In this document: positions 33,164-41,439 of the stretch, piece after piece | Layout of the letters: every line of letters begins with the position of its first letter | Position numbering within the stretch: the stretch's first letter is position 1 | From: an uncultured Saprospiraceae bacterium | Lineage (GTDB): Bacteria; Bacteroidota; Bacteroidia; Chitinophagales; Saprospiraceae | Assembly: GCA_937980645.1 (NCBI GenBank) | Contig: CALJPQ010000003.1 | Coordinates: 62,001-126,000, forward strand | DNA length: 64,000 nucleotides | Direction: 5' to 3' | The notes under the pieces: generated by a model | Told to the model about the DNA's origin: nothing | The model's database searches: none | What the model saw: the letters and a program-made list of their open reading frames with translations, nothing else | Position numbers and translations under genes: made by a program

Positions 33164-34807
33164 ATGACTAACCGCGATATTGCCCAGGCGTTCAACGAAT
33201 TAGCCGACCTGATGGAACTGCACGACGCCGACGACTTCCGCGTGCGCTCGTACCGAAATGCCTACCTCACCCTCCGCAAGGTGGAACGCCCGCTGAGCGA
33301 ACTGACCGACGCCGAGATACAGTCTCTCCGTGGCATTGGGCCGGCTATTACCAAAAAAATTCGCGAATTGCTCAGCACCGGCCGCCTGAAAAATCTGGAG
33401 GAAATGCGCGCCCAGACGCCGCCGGGTGTTGTGGAAATGCTGCATATCGGAGGCTTCGGCCCCAAGAAAGTGCGGACGGTCTGGCAGGAAATGGGCATCA
33501 CCGACGTGGGTGAGCTTTGGTACGCATGCAACGAAAACCGACTGGCGGCAGCCAAAGGCTTCGGCCTGAAAACCCAGGAGACGCTCAAAAACCAATTAGA
33601 ATACTACCTGCGCAGCCGAAACCAGCTGCACTATCCCACTGCTGAGGCGGCGGCCGACTTCGTCGGTGCGTGGCTGACGGGGCGCTTGCCCGGCGCCTTT
33701 GTAGCGCCTACGGGTGAAGTGCGTCGGCGCTGTCCCGTGGTTGCTCATTTGGATATGCTGGTTGGCTACAACGGCGATCTGGCACCTGCCTTTGGAGGCG
33801 AGGCGCTGACGCTGGAGCGCTCGGAGGGCAGCATTTATTACCTCAAATTAGAGGGCCAGACGCCGTTGCGTCTCTTTCACTGCCGCGCCGAAGCGTTTGG
33901 CTCGCAGCTGTTGGAGACTACCGGCTCTGCCGAATTTCTTCAGGCCTTTTTCGCTGCCTTTCCCAACCTGAGGAACAGCCACTTGCGCTTAGAACAGGAG
34001 GTGTTTGAGCGCGCGGGTCTGCCTTTTATCCCGCCCGAACTGCGCGAAAGCGCCTCCGTGGTGGATCAAGCCAGGCGTGGGCGTTTGCCCGACCTGATTA
34101 CCGACGCCGATATTCGGGGCGTCGTGCATGCCCACACAACCTGGAGCGATGGGCTGCATTCGCTGCGCGACATGTGCCTGTACGCTCGCGAATTGGGCTA
34201 CGCTTACATCGGCATCACCGACCACAGCCAATCGGCTTTCTATGCCAATGGCCTCAAACCCGACCGCGTGTTGGCTCAGATGGAGGAAATAGATCGCCTG
34301 AACGCCGAACTGGCCCCCTTCCGCATCTTTAAAGGCATCGAAAGCGACATCCTGGCCGATGGCTCGCTGGACTACGAACCAGCGCTCTTAGAAAAATTCG
34401 ACTTCGTCATTGCCTCCGTGCACACCAACCTGAACATGAGCCAGGAAAAAGCCACGCAGCGCATTGTGAAGGCCATCGAAAACCCCTACACGACTATCCT
34501 GGGACATCCCACCGGACGCCTGCTCCTAAGCCGTACAGGCTATCCGCTCGACTGGGACGCCGTCTTCGAGGCCTGTGCCAGACACGGTGTGGCCATCGAA
34601 CTCAACGCCAACCCCCACCGCCTCGACCTGGACTGGTCGCTCATCCCCAAGGCGTTGGGTTACGGCATCCGCATCAGCATCAACCCCGACGCCCACAGCA
34701 AAGACGGCATCCACGACCTTCGCTACGGCGTGTTGGCCGCCCGAAAAGGTGGCCTTTCGGCCCGGCAGTGCTTCAACACCAGCGAGGCAATGGACACCCG
34801 AAAGTAA
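33164..34807 (+). CDS. PolX-like protein: DNA polymerase X fold plus PHP domain
   Basis: The ATG at 33164 (MTNRDIAQAFNEL) gives 547 residues. The frame is open further upstream, but that part overlaps the divergent transporter and does not look coding. An 8-kDa-like domain with helix-hairpin-helix motifs (LRGIGPAITKKIREL about 50) is followed by a polymerase-X palm with GEVRRR (about 185-190). The catalytic Asp-x-Asp of the family is here His195-Leu-Asp197, so one metal ligand appears replaced. The C-terminal PHP domain keeps its metal ligands: HAHTTWSDG (about 323), GITDHS, GIESDIL, ASVHT, LGHPTGR and NPDAHS near the end. PHP-linked PolX proteins have 3'-5' exonuclease and AP-endonuclease activity in repair. 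This member may rely mainly on the PHP nuclease. Confidence 0.88.
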   Translation: MTNRDIAQAFNELADLMELHDADDFRVRSYRNAYLTLRKVERPLSELTDAEIQSLRGIGPAITKKIRELLSTGRLKNLEEMRAQTPPGVVEMLHIGGFGPKKVRTVWQEMGITDVGELWYACNENRLAAAKGFGLKTQETLKNQLEYYLRSRNQLHYPTAEAAADFVGAWLTGRLPGAFVAPTGEVRRRCPVVAHLDMLVGYNGDLAPAFGGEALTLERSEGSIYYLKLEGQTPLRLFHCRAEAFGSQLLETTGSAEFLQAFFAAFPNLRNSHLRLEQEVFERAGLPFIPPELRESASVVDQARRGRLPDLITDADIRGVVHAHTTWSDGLHSLRDMCLYARELGYAYIGITDHSQSAFYANGLKPDRVLAQMEEIDRLNAELAPFRIFKGIESDILADGSLDYEPALLEKFDFVIASVHTNLNMSQEKATQRIVKAIENPYTTILGHPTGRLLLSRTGYPLDWDAVFEACARHGVAIELNANPHRLDLDWSLIPKALGYGIRISINPDAHSKDGIHDLRYGVLAARKGGLSARQCFNTSEAMDTRK

Positions 34808-34910
34808 ATGCGGCCCCGTAAAGCCCGCGCTACCGGGCAGGTGAAGGGCTGTTTCGCCTGTGCCTACAAAAAAACTTTTACAAGCGTTCAGGCATTTTTG
34901 CAATTGTGCG

Positions 34911-34918
34911 TACATTTG
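34911..34918 (+). promoter_or_regulatory. -7 box TACATTTG of rpsU
   Basis: An exact TAnnTTTG match 51 bases before the rpsU start, in an AT-rich leader. TTC at 34887-34889 sits at the -33 spacing seen in the other promoters. Confidence 0.55.
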
Positions 34919-34969
34919 CCGCCCATTTGTTTCACTATTCAAACGTAAAAACAAAAAAGGAGAGTCTGC

Positions 34970-35161
34970 ATGCTCATCGTTGAAGTTAAAGATGGCGAAC
35001 CCATTGACAAAGTGCTCAAAAAGTACAAAAAGAAGTTCGATCGCGCCGGTATTTTGCGCGAGTTGCGTCGCCGCAAGGCCTATAGCAAGCCGTCGGTAGA
35101 GCGCCGTTCGGAAGTGCTGCGCGCGGTGTATCGCGAGAAGATGTACGGCAATAAAAATTAG
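34970..35161 (+). CDS. rpsU: 30S ribosomal protein S21
   Basis: The product has 63 residues: an N-terminal strand MLIVEVKDGEPIDKVLKKY followed by a basic helical region with RAGILRELRRRKAYSKPS. These are the length and pattern of bacterial S21, which sits on the 30S platform near the anti-Shine-Dalgarno end of 16S rRNA. In Bacteroidota this protein helps hide the anti-Shine-Dalgarno sequence, consistent with the lack of purine-rich ribosome sites ahead of most genes in this window. The Xer recombinase gene follows, a neighbourhood conserved in the phylum. Confidence 0.97.
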   Translation: MLIVEVKDGEPIDKVLKKYKKKFDRAGILRELRRRKAYSKPSVERRSEVLRAVYREKMYGNKN

Positions 35162-35166
35162 AAATC

Positions 35167-35223
35167 GCCTCTCGTCGTGCGCGCGGCGCATGTGTTGTGG
35201 AGCAAGTGAGAAGAGGCTTTTCT
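35167..35223 (+). terminator. Possible terminator/attenuator after rpsU
   Basis: GCCTCT (35167-35172) can pair with AGAGGC (35212-35217), followed by TTTTCTT. The loop is long (39 bases) and GC-rich with its own CGCGC pairing. It ends just before the xer start, so read-through would allow coupled expression. A weak call. Confidence 0.3.
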
Positions 35224-35229
35224 TGTACT

Positions 35230-36120
35230 ATGTTTTACGAAGAGTCTTTTTTACAACACATCGCCTTAGAACGTCGCCTTTCTACCCACACGGTAGCGGC
35301 GTATCGCAGTGATTTAGAGGATTTTCTGCAATTCATACGGGAGCAATGCCTCACTTCGGTTGCCGAGGTGAGGCATTTGCATATACGCGCCTGGGCGGCA
35401 GGGCAGCTGCAGCGCGGCGTGAGCGCTCGCAGTGTGAACCGCCGTCTATCTTGTTTGAAGACGTATTTCAAGTATCTTAAGACACGGGGATGGATAGCGC
35501 AAGACCCCATGCGCAAGGTGCTCGGCCCCAAGGCCGGACGCCGTCTGCCGGTGTTCGTTGCAGAGCGGGAAATGGAGGCGCTGTTTACTCAGGTGTCCTT
35601 CTCGCCGGGCTATGCCGGTCAGCTGGAGCGGATGCTGCTGGAGGTTTTTTATGGAACAGGTCTGCGCAGCAGCGAGCTCATTCACCTGAAAGTATCGGAC
35701 GTGGATACAGGTCGAATGACCCTGAGCGTACTGGGCAAAGGCGGGCGGGAGCGCGTGGTGCCGTTCGCACGCTATCTGGCCGATGCGCTAGATGATTTCC
35801 TCCGGCTGCGTGCCGAAACCTTTCCGGGCAACAATGCGCCGTGGCTTTTTTTGAGCAAAAAAGGCGAGCAACTTAAACCGAGTTACGTTTATCGCGTTGT
35901 TCGCAAGTATCTGTCTGCCGTCAGTTCGGCGGAGCAGCGCAGCCCACACGTGTTGCGACACACTTTTGCCACGCACCTGTCGAATCGAGGCGCTGATTTG
36001 AATGCCATCAAAGAGTTGCTCGGGCACAGCAGCCTTGCCGCCACACAGATATACACCCACAACAGCATCGGGCGCCTGATAGAAGTCTATGAACAGGCCC
36101 ATCCTAAAGGACAAGATTAA
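35230..36120 (+). CDS. Tyrosine recombinase, XerC/XerD family
   Basis: The ATG at 35230 (MFYEESFLQHIALER) gives 296 residues, the Xer norm. The N-terminal SAM-like DNA-binding domain covers about 1-85. The catalytic domain keeps the full set: Arg in GTGLRSSELIHL (about 147), Lys in the beta-hairpin VLGKGGRERVVPF, His-x-x-Arg in HVLRHTFATHL (about 239-242), His in LLGHSS and the nucleophile Tyr in QIYTHN (about 275). It resolves chromosome dimers at dif together with a partner. The conserved position after rpsU argues for the housekeeping Xer and not for an integrase of a mobile element; no att sites or phage genes lie nearby. Whether it is XerC or XerD was not decided. Confidence 0.93.
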   Translation: MFYEESFLQHIALERRLSTHTVAAYRSDLEDFLQFIREQCLTSVAEVRHLHIRAWAAGQLQRGVSARSVNRRLSCLKTYFKYLKTRGWIAQDPMRKVLGPKAGRRLPVFVAEREMEALFTQVSFSPGYAGQLERMLLEVFYGTGLRSSELIHLKVSDVDTGRMTLSVLGKGGRERVVPFARYLADALDDFLRLRAETFPGNNAPWLFLSKKGEQLKPSYVYRVVRKYLSAVSSAEQRSPHVLRHTFATHLSNRGADLNAIKELLGHSSLAATQIYTHNSIGRLIEVYEQAHPKGQD

Positions 36121-36132
36121 CCTTCTCGACTT

Positions 36133-37287
36133 ATGACTGCAGCGCATCAACACTTCACCGACAACCTGCAACTCATCCGCGATAGCGCGCGTGCCTTCGC
36201 CGAAACGCACATACGCCCGCACGTGATGGAATGGGACGAAGCGCAGCACTTTCCCATTGACCTCTTCCATCGCATGGGCGAGCAGGGCTTCATGGGGGTG
36301 CTCATCCCCGAAGAATACGGCGGCGCGGGCTTAGGCTACCAGGAATACATCACCATCATTGAAGAAATTGCCAAAGTCTGCGGCTCCATCGGGTTGAGCG
36401 TAGCAGCGCACAACTCGCTGTGTACCAACCATATCTACACCTTCGGCAATGAGGAGCAGCGACGCAAGTACTTGCCCATGCTGGCCACAGGCCAGTGGAT
36501 TGGCGCCTGGGCGCTGACCGAACCCAACACGGGCAGCGACGCCGGCCGAATGCAGTGTGTGGCCCAACGCGACGGCGACTACTACGTGCTCAACGGCACC
36601 AAGTGCTGGATTACCCACGGCATCAGCGGGCAGGTGGCGGTCGTTATTGCGCGCACAGGCGAGCTCTTAGACAGTCGAGGCATGACGGCTTTCATCGTCG
36701 AGCGCGGTACGCCCGGCTTCCGCAGCGGCAAAAAGGAAAACAAACTCGGCATGCGCGCCAGCGAAACCGCCGAACTCATCTTCGACAACTGCCGCATCCA
36801 CAAAAGTCAGGTGCTGGGCCAGGAGGGCGAGGGCTTCATCCAGGCTATGAAAATCCTGGACGGCGGGCGCATTTCCATTGCAGCTCTCTCTCTGGGTATT
36901 GCTAAAGGCGCCTACGAAGCCTCGGTGAAGTACGCCAAAGAACGCCACCAGTTTGGCCAGCCCATTGCCAATTTCCAGGCCATCAGCTTCAAACTGGCCG
37001 ATATGGCCACCAAAATCAGCGCTGCCGAACTGCTCACGCGCCAGGCGGGCGACCTGAAAAACGCCGGCGTCAAGTGCACGCGCGAGGCGGCCATGGCCAA
37101 ATACTACGCCTCCGAAATTTCGGTACAGATCAGCACCGATGCTGTCCAGATTCACGGCGGCTATGGCTACACCAAAGACTTTCCGGTAGAGAAATACTAC
37201 CGCGACTCCAAGCTGTGCACCATCGGCGAGGGTACATCCGAAATTCAGAAGCTGGTCATTGCGCGGGAGGTACTGCGTGAAAAGTAA
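36133..37287 (+). CDS. Acyl-CoA dehydrogenase
   Basis: The product has 384 residues, the standard length, starting 12 bases after xer. FAD- and substrate-binding segments are present: [13 protein letters not shown] (about 132) and [17 protein letters not shown] (about 208). The flavin-binding [20 protein letters not shown] lies about 337-356. The catalytic glutamate is in the motif IGEGTSEIQ (about 369-377). These match short-chain or butyryl-CoA dehydrogenases. The enzyme oxidises acyl-CoA to trans-2-enoyl-CoA, passing electrons to ETF, and would supply the hydratase encoded at 17018. It is the second gene of a tight series running to 40214. Confidence 0.94.
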   Translation: MTAAHQHFTDNLQLIRDSARAFAETHIRPHVMEWDEAQHFPIDLFHRMGEQGFMGVLIPEEYGGAGLGYQEYITIIEEIAKVCGSIGLSVAAHNSLCTNHIYTFGNEEQRRKYLPMLATGQWIGAWALTEPNTGSDAGRMQCVAQRDGDYYVLNGTKCWITHGISGQVAVVIARTGELLDSRGMTAFIVERGTPGFRSGKKENKLGMRASETAELIFDNCRIHKSQVLGQEGEGFIQAMKILDGGRISIAALSLGIAKGAYEASVKYAKERHQFGQPIANFQAISFKLADMATKISAAELLTRQAGDLKNAGVKCTREAAMAKYYASEISVQISTDAVQIHGGYGYTKDFPVEKYYRDSKLCTIGEGTSEIQKLVIAREVLREK

Positions 37288-37293
37288 AGCTGC

Positions 37294-38199
37294 ATGACTG
37301 TTCACACCTTAGACCTGAAGTTTCTGGGGCTGGAGCGCGCCATTGCCGTATTTGTCGTGGAAGGGCCAGAAGGGCTGGCGCTGGTAGAGACCGGCCCGCA
37401 TTCGACTTATGCGCACGTGCTGGATCTGCTAAAGGCACGCGGCTGGCGCCCATCGGATTTTCGGCACGTCTTCCTGTCGCACGTTCACTTCGACCACGCC
37501 GGTGCCGCCTGGGCCTGGGCGCGTGAAGGCGCCACGGTGTATGTACATCCCGTAGGGCTGCCGCATCTGGCAGCGCCGGAGAAGCTCTACCAATCGGCCC
37601 GCCGCATTTACGGCGATGACATGGAACGACTGTGGGGCCTCATGGAGCCTATTCCGGAGGGACAGCTGTATGCCCCCGCGCATGGAGAGGTTATCGAGGC
37701 CGTAGGGTTGCGCTTTCGGGCCTGGCACACGCCGGGCCATGCGACCCACCACATCGCCTGGGAGGTGAGCGGGCCGGCTTCCGAGGCGGTCATCTTCACG
37801 GGCGACGTTGCTGGCGTGTGCATGGATGAGCGCTATGTGGCTCCACCCTGCCCACCGCCCGACATTCACGTGGAAGATTGGCAGGCATCCATCCAGCTGC
37901 TGCGCGCCCTGCCCGCCGCGACGCTGTACTTGACCCACTTCGGCCCGGTTCGCCATAAGGATGTTCATCTGCAGGATTTGGAAAAACGCCTGCTGGCCTG
38001 GGCCTTGTGGATGAAACCTTACGCAGAACAGGGCGCAGAAGTGGCCGACGTGATGCCACACTTTCTGGCTTTCGTCCGCGAAGATATGGCCGCTGCCGGC
38101 ATTGACGCCGCTACGGCAGCCTGCTACGAGGCGGCCAATCCGGCCTTTATGTCGGTGGCCGGGCTGTTGCGCTATTGGAAGAAAAAACTCACGGCATGA
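37294..38199 (+). CDS. Metallo-beta-lactamase fold hydrolase
   Basis: The product has 301 residues. The metal-binding signature is HVFLSHVHFDHAGAAW (HxHxDH about residues 61-66), with further ligands in HTPGHATHH (about 144), FTGDVAGV (Asp about 170) and LTHFG (about 212). This is a dinuclear metal-site hydrolase of the glyoxalase II-like or lactonase-like group. The C-terminal 90 residues are helical. The substrate is unknown; thioester hydrolysis would suit its place after an acyl-CoA dehydrogenase, but that is inference. The stop overlaps the next start as ATGA. Confidence 0.88.
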   Translation: MTVHTLDLKFLGLERAIAVFVVEGPEGLALVETGPHSTYAHVLDLLKARGWRPSDFRHVFLSHVHFDHAGAAWAWAREGATVYVHPVGLPHLAAPEKLYQSARRIYGDDMERLWGLMEPIPEGQLYAPAHGEVIEAVGLRFRAWHTPGHATHHIAWEVSGPASEAVIFTGDVAGVCMDERYVAPPCPPPDIHVEDWQASIQLLRALPAATLYLTHFGPVRHKDVHLQDLEKRLLAWALWMKPYAEQGAEVADVMPHFLAFVREDMAAAGIDAATAACYEAANPAFMSVAGLLRYWKKKLTA

Positions 38200-39188
38200 A
38201 CGCTGCTCAAATTTTAGCTCGCCTTCGCGGCCAGTGCGTCGTGGTGGTGGGCGATAGCATGCTCGATCGCTACCTCATTGGCTCAGTGAGCCGCATTTCG
38301 CCGGAGGCACCGGTGCCGGTAGTGCTGCACGAGCGCACGGAAGACCGTCTGGGTGGCGCCGCTAATGTAGCGCTGAACCTCAAAGCCCTGGGCGCAGAAG
38401 CCATCCTGTGCAGTGTGGTTGGTGCCGATGCCGACGGTGAGGCTTTTCAGCGTCTGCTCCCGCAGGCGCATTTGTCGGAAGCCGGATTGCTTCAACTGCC
38501 GGGCCGCCCCACTACCGTCAAGACGCGCGTACTGGGCAACAACCAGCAAATGCTGCGCATTGACCGCGAGGTTACCCACAGCCTTAGCCTCGCCGAAGAG
38601 CAGCGCTTAGTCGAGCACGTGCAGGACATCCTGAGCCGGCGTCGGGCAAAGGCACTCATCTTTCAGGACTACAACAAAGGCGTGCTGACTCCCTTTGTCA
38701 TTCAGACGCTGTTGGAATATGCCCGCCAACAGGGCATTTTTACGGCCGTTGACCCTAAGAAAGCCAACTTTTTCGCCTATCGGGGGGCTGACCTGTTCAA
38801 GCCCAACCTGAAAGAGGTGCGCGACAGCGCGCCGTTTGCCATCGAGCCTACCTCAGAGTCCTTGCGTTCGGCGGCAGCGTTTTTGCGGCAAAAAATGGGT
38901 TGTTCAAAAATTATGGTTACGCTGTCGGAGAAAGGCCTATTTTTGGATGATGAAAGAAGCGCCCAGCTTTATCCGACATTGCCGCGGAAAGTGGCGGACG
39001 TCAGTGGCGCTGGCGATACGGTCATCAGCATCGCAACGCTGGCGCTGACGGCAGGGTTAGAAAGCCGTATAGTGGCTGCCTTGTCGAACCTGGCGGGCGG
39101 TCAGGTGTGCGAGTTTCCTGGCGTCGTACCCGTGCAGGCGAGCCTGTTGGAGCAAGAGCTGGCGCATTGGCTTACACAAAACGGCTGA
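38196..39188 (+). CDS. D-glycero-beta-D-manno-heptose-7-phosphate kinase (RfaE1-type, PfkB fold)
   Basis: The ATG at 38196 overlaps the upstream stop and gives 330 residues. PfkB-family features are VVVGDSMLDRYLIG (about 13-26), the glycine-rich RLGGAANVALNLKALGA (about 51-67) and the catalytic, anion-hole motif DVSGAGDTV (about 267-275). The RISPEAPVPVV segment near residue 34 is typical of the heptose kinase RfaE1/HldE N-domain. It phosphorylates heptose-7-P at C1 in ADP-heptose synthesis for lipopolysaccharide core. The adenylyltransferase domain is not fused and not seen here. Another PfkB sugar kinase is the alternative. Confidence 0.85.
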   Translation: MNAAQILARLRGQCVVVVGDSMLDRYLIGSVSRISPEAPVPVVLHERTEDRLGGAANVALNLKALGAEAILCSVVGADADGEAFQRLLPQAHLSEAGLLQLPGRPTTVKTRVLGNNQQMLRIDREVTHSLSLAEEQRLVEHVQDILSRRRAKALIFQDYNKGVLTPFVIQTLLEYARQQGIFTAVDPKKANFFAYRGADLFKPNLKEVRDSAPFAIEPTSESLRSAAAFLRQKMGCSKIMVTLSEKGLFLDDERSAQLYPTLPRKVADVSGAGDTVISIATLALTAGLESRIVAALSNLAGGQVCEFPGVVPVQASLLEQELAHWLTQNG

Positions 39189-39194
39189 TGAACG

Positions 39195-40214
39195 ATGAAA
39201 AGACGGCTTCTTGCTTTCGCACTCCTGACGGCTGCATACGCCGCTCAGGCGCAGATGCGGCTGGCTCCGGACACGCTGCTGGTGCAGCGCTTCGAGGTGG
39301 ACCCCACCGATACCATGCTCCCATTCCCCTTTGGCGACGACCTGCAGTGGGTCAACTGGGACGCCGATAGAATACCGCCCCTTTGCGACAACGGGCGCGT
39401 GTTGGGCAACTGGTACTGGGACAGCGACTTAGGCGACACCACCGGCATGAACAACGCCTTTACCAGCTGTTCTTACTTAGCCAATAAAAATTTGCCCAAC
39501 GAAAACTGGCTCATCACACCGCCCATTTTCATCACGGACACACAGGCCGTTCTGACGTGGCGCTCCCTGTCGTTGGAAGGCCCAGGCTATCACGATGGCT
39601 ATAAAGTGCTGGTCTCTACCACGAGCAATGCCCCCTATGAAGGCTCCTTCACCGATACGCTCTTCGTAGCTGCAGAAATGCTCGGCGAGCCACTCTTCTT
39701 CTCGCTCGACCCTAAGGACTTCAACTTCTCGCCAGGCTATGTGCATGCCAACTGGTACCGCGACAGCGCCTATTTCTTCTTGCCTACCGATAGTTTCCCC
39801 TCCAATCGCGGTCGTATGGAACCGCACTCCGTCAGCCTGTCGGCCTATGCGGGTAAAAAAATTTACATCGCTTTCCTGCACGACTCACAGTACGACAATA
39901 CGCTGCAAATAGATGATATCGTCGTCGTTCAGGGCGTCAGTGTCAGCGCTCCAGAGCCGTCGTTGCCCGCTGTTGTGCTAAGGGTACAGCCCAATCCGGT
40001 GCGCGACTTCGCAAGGCTCTTTTTCACCGAAGCCCTGCGCCCTCAGCGCCTGCGAATCATGGACGCCATGGGGCGCCTAATGGCTGTGCAGACGCTTCCC
40101 AGCCTGCCCACCGATAACGTACTGGCCGACCTGAGCGCGCTGCCGCCGGGCGTTTATCTGGCCGTACTGGAAGCCGACCGGCCGGTGCAGAGCGTCCGAC
40201 TCGTCAAGTATTAA
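39195..40214 (+). CDS. Secreted choice-of-anchor-J-like protein with T9SS sorting domain
   Basis: The product has 339 residues, starting six bases after the kinase gene. Residues 1-20 are a signal peptide (ending AAQAQ). About 25-250 resembles a jelly-roll module of the choice-of-anchor J/MAM-like kind: LVQRFEVDPTD at the start, NENWLITPPI in the middle and KKIYIAFLHDSQYDNTLQIDDI at the end. This is the usual order of strands in those domains. Residues about 260-339 are a T9SS type A domain (QPNPVRDFARLFF, then GVYLAVLEA and VRLVKY). Predicted extracellular. It closes a tight series of metabolic genes, an unexpected place for a secreted protein. Confidence 0.83.
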   Translation: MKRRLLAFALLTAAYAAQAQMRLAPDTLLVQRFEVDPTDTMLPFPFGDDLQWVNWDADRIPPLCDNGRVLGNWYWDSDLGDTTGMNNAFTSCSYLANKNLPNENWLITPPIFITDTQAVLTWRSLSLEGPGYHDGYKVLVSTTSNAPYEGSFTDTLFVAAEMLGEPLFFSLDPKDFNFSPGYVHANWYRDSAYFFLPTDSFPSNRGRMEPHSVSLSAYAGKKIYIAFLHDSQYDNTLQIDDIVVVQGVSVSAPEPSLPAVVLRVQPNPVRDFARLFFTEALRPQRLRIMDAMGRLMAVQTLPSLPTDNVLADLSALPPGVYLAVLEADRPVQSVRLVKY

Positions 40215-40398
40215 ACCCGAACAGAGGCATACTCCTATGCAAAACGAAGGCCCTTCGCCTTCGGCAATGCGCTTCAGCACCCAGCGCGCAAAAAACTTTC
40301 TTTCGTGCAAATGCACGGAAGTGCCTTTCTTTGCGGCGGGTTTCGGGAAGCCTCCGTCTTCCGCGCCTCCTCACAACCGTTAGTTATTTGAAAAGGCT

Positions 40399-41334
40399 AT
40401 GATCAGTCGCCGCAGCGTTCGCGTAAAAGTTATGCAGCTGTTGTACATGCTCAACCGCGATGAGCAACTCACCTACGCTGATGTGATTCAGCTGTACAAC
40501 GAAGGCATCGAAAAAACTTTTGAACTCTACCTCTTGCACCTCTACCTGCTGCTGCGTGTGACGCAATATGCCGAGGAGGACGCCAAAATTCGCGCAGTTA
40601 AAATGCTGCCGTCGGAAGAGGACAAAAAATTCAGCCCGCGCCTCTACAAGAACCCCTGCGTGCAGAGCCTGGCCAACAACGTGCCCTTTCTGCAATTAGT
40701 GGCTAAGTACAACCTGCATGAAAACATTGACCCTGACCAGATACGCCGGCTTTACCAGGCATTCAATGCCACCGAGCCGTGTAGGCAATACCTGGAGCTG
40801 AGCGAGCCAACCGACGCAGACCACATCAAGATCTTGCTGGAGCTGTACCGCTTCCTGACCAACCACGAACTATTCATCGAAATGGTCGAAGACCGCTACA
40901 GCAACTGGGCTGACGACGAGTCGCTAGTGGTCGGTGCCATGAAAAAAACCATCAAAGCCATGCCCTTAGAGGGCGAGTTTTATCGCGAGCACGAACCCTC
41001 AGACGAAACCGTGCGCGAATTCGGCGAGCAACTGCTGCGCAAAACCTGCCAGGAAGACCAGACCCTCTTCGACCTCATCGCCCCTACGCTCAAAAACTGG
41101 GACCCCGACCGCGTGGCCGTCTTGGATATGATCATGCTCAAAATGGCCGTATGCGAACTGTTGCATTTCCCCACCGTTCCTGTGAAGGTTACTATCAATG
41201 AGTTTGTCGAAATCTCAAAGATTTATTCTACCGAAAACAGCCGCGAGTTTATCAACGGCATCTTAGACCGCCTGATGAAGCGCCTGCAAAAAGAGGGGCG
41301 CTTAGTCAAGGAAGGGCGCGGTCTGCTGGAATGA
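40399..41334 (+). CDS. nusB: Transcription antitermination factor NusB
   Basis: The product has 311 residues, roughly twice the E. coli length but normal for Bacteroidota, which have an N-terminal extension of about 150 residues. The start MISRRSVRVKVMQLLYML is the typical family opening. The C-terminal half is the all-helical NusB domain, with LKNWDPDRVAVLDMIMLKMAVCEL (given here as parts LKNWDPDRVAVLD and MIMLKMAVCEL) and INEFVEISKIYSTENSREFING. It binds boxA RNA with S10 in rRNA antitermination. The gene is separated by 184 bases from the upstream series and faces the lipoprotein gene. Confidence 0.95.
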   Translation: MISRRSVRVKVMQLLYMLNRDEQLTYADVIQLYNEGIEKTFELYLLHLYLLLRVTQYAEEDAKIRAVKMLPSEEDKKFSPRLYKNPCVQSLANNVPFLQLVAKYNLHENIDPDQIRRLYQAFNATEPCRQYLELSEPTDADHIKILLELYRFLTNHELFIEMVEDRYSNWADDESLVVGAMKKTIKAMPLEGEFYREHEPSDETVREFGEQLLRKTCQEDQTLFDLIAPTLKNWDPDRVAVLDMIMLKMAVCELLHFPTVPVKVTINEFVEISKIYSTENSREFINGILDRLMKRLQKEGRLVKEGRGLLE

Positions 41335-41414
41335 GGGAAGGTGCTGAACGGCAAGGCATGGCGATAGGAGTTTTCAGCCCTTTCTATCGCCACGCCTTTG
41401 TTATCAGGTGGCCA

Positions 41415-41428
41415 CCAAACTTGTTTGG
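41415..41428. repeat. CCAAACTTGTTTGG palindrome between convergent genes
   Basis: Identical to the site at 24336-24349, extended by one matching base pair (A...T) to 16 bases. It lies 80 bases after nusB and 12 bases before the end of the convergent lipoprotein gene. No promoter box is adjacent, so here a terminator or structural role is more likely than an operator. Confidence 0.55.
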
Positions 41429-41439
41429 TTACCGGGGGG

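Noticed and set aside
35230..36120. Tyrosine recombinase considered as the integrase of a mobile element
   Set aside because: Length, catalytic pattern and position after rpsU match the housekeeping Xer; no att repeats, tRNA gene or phage/plasmid genes nearby.
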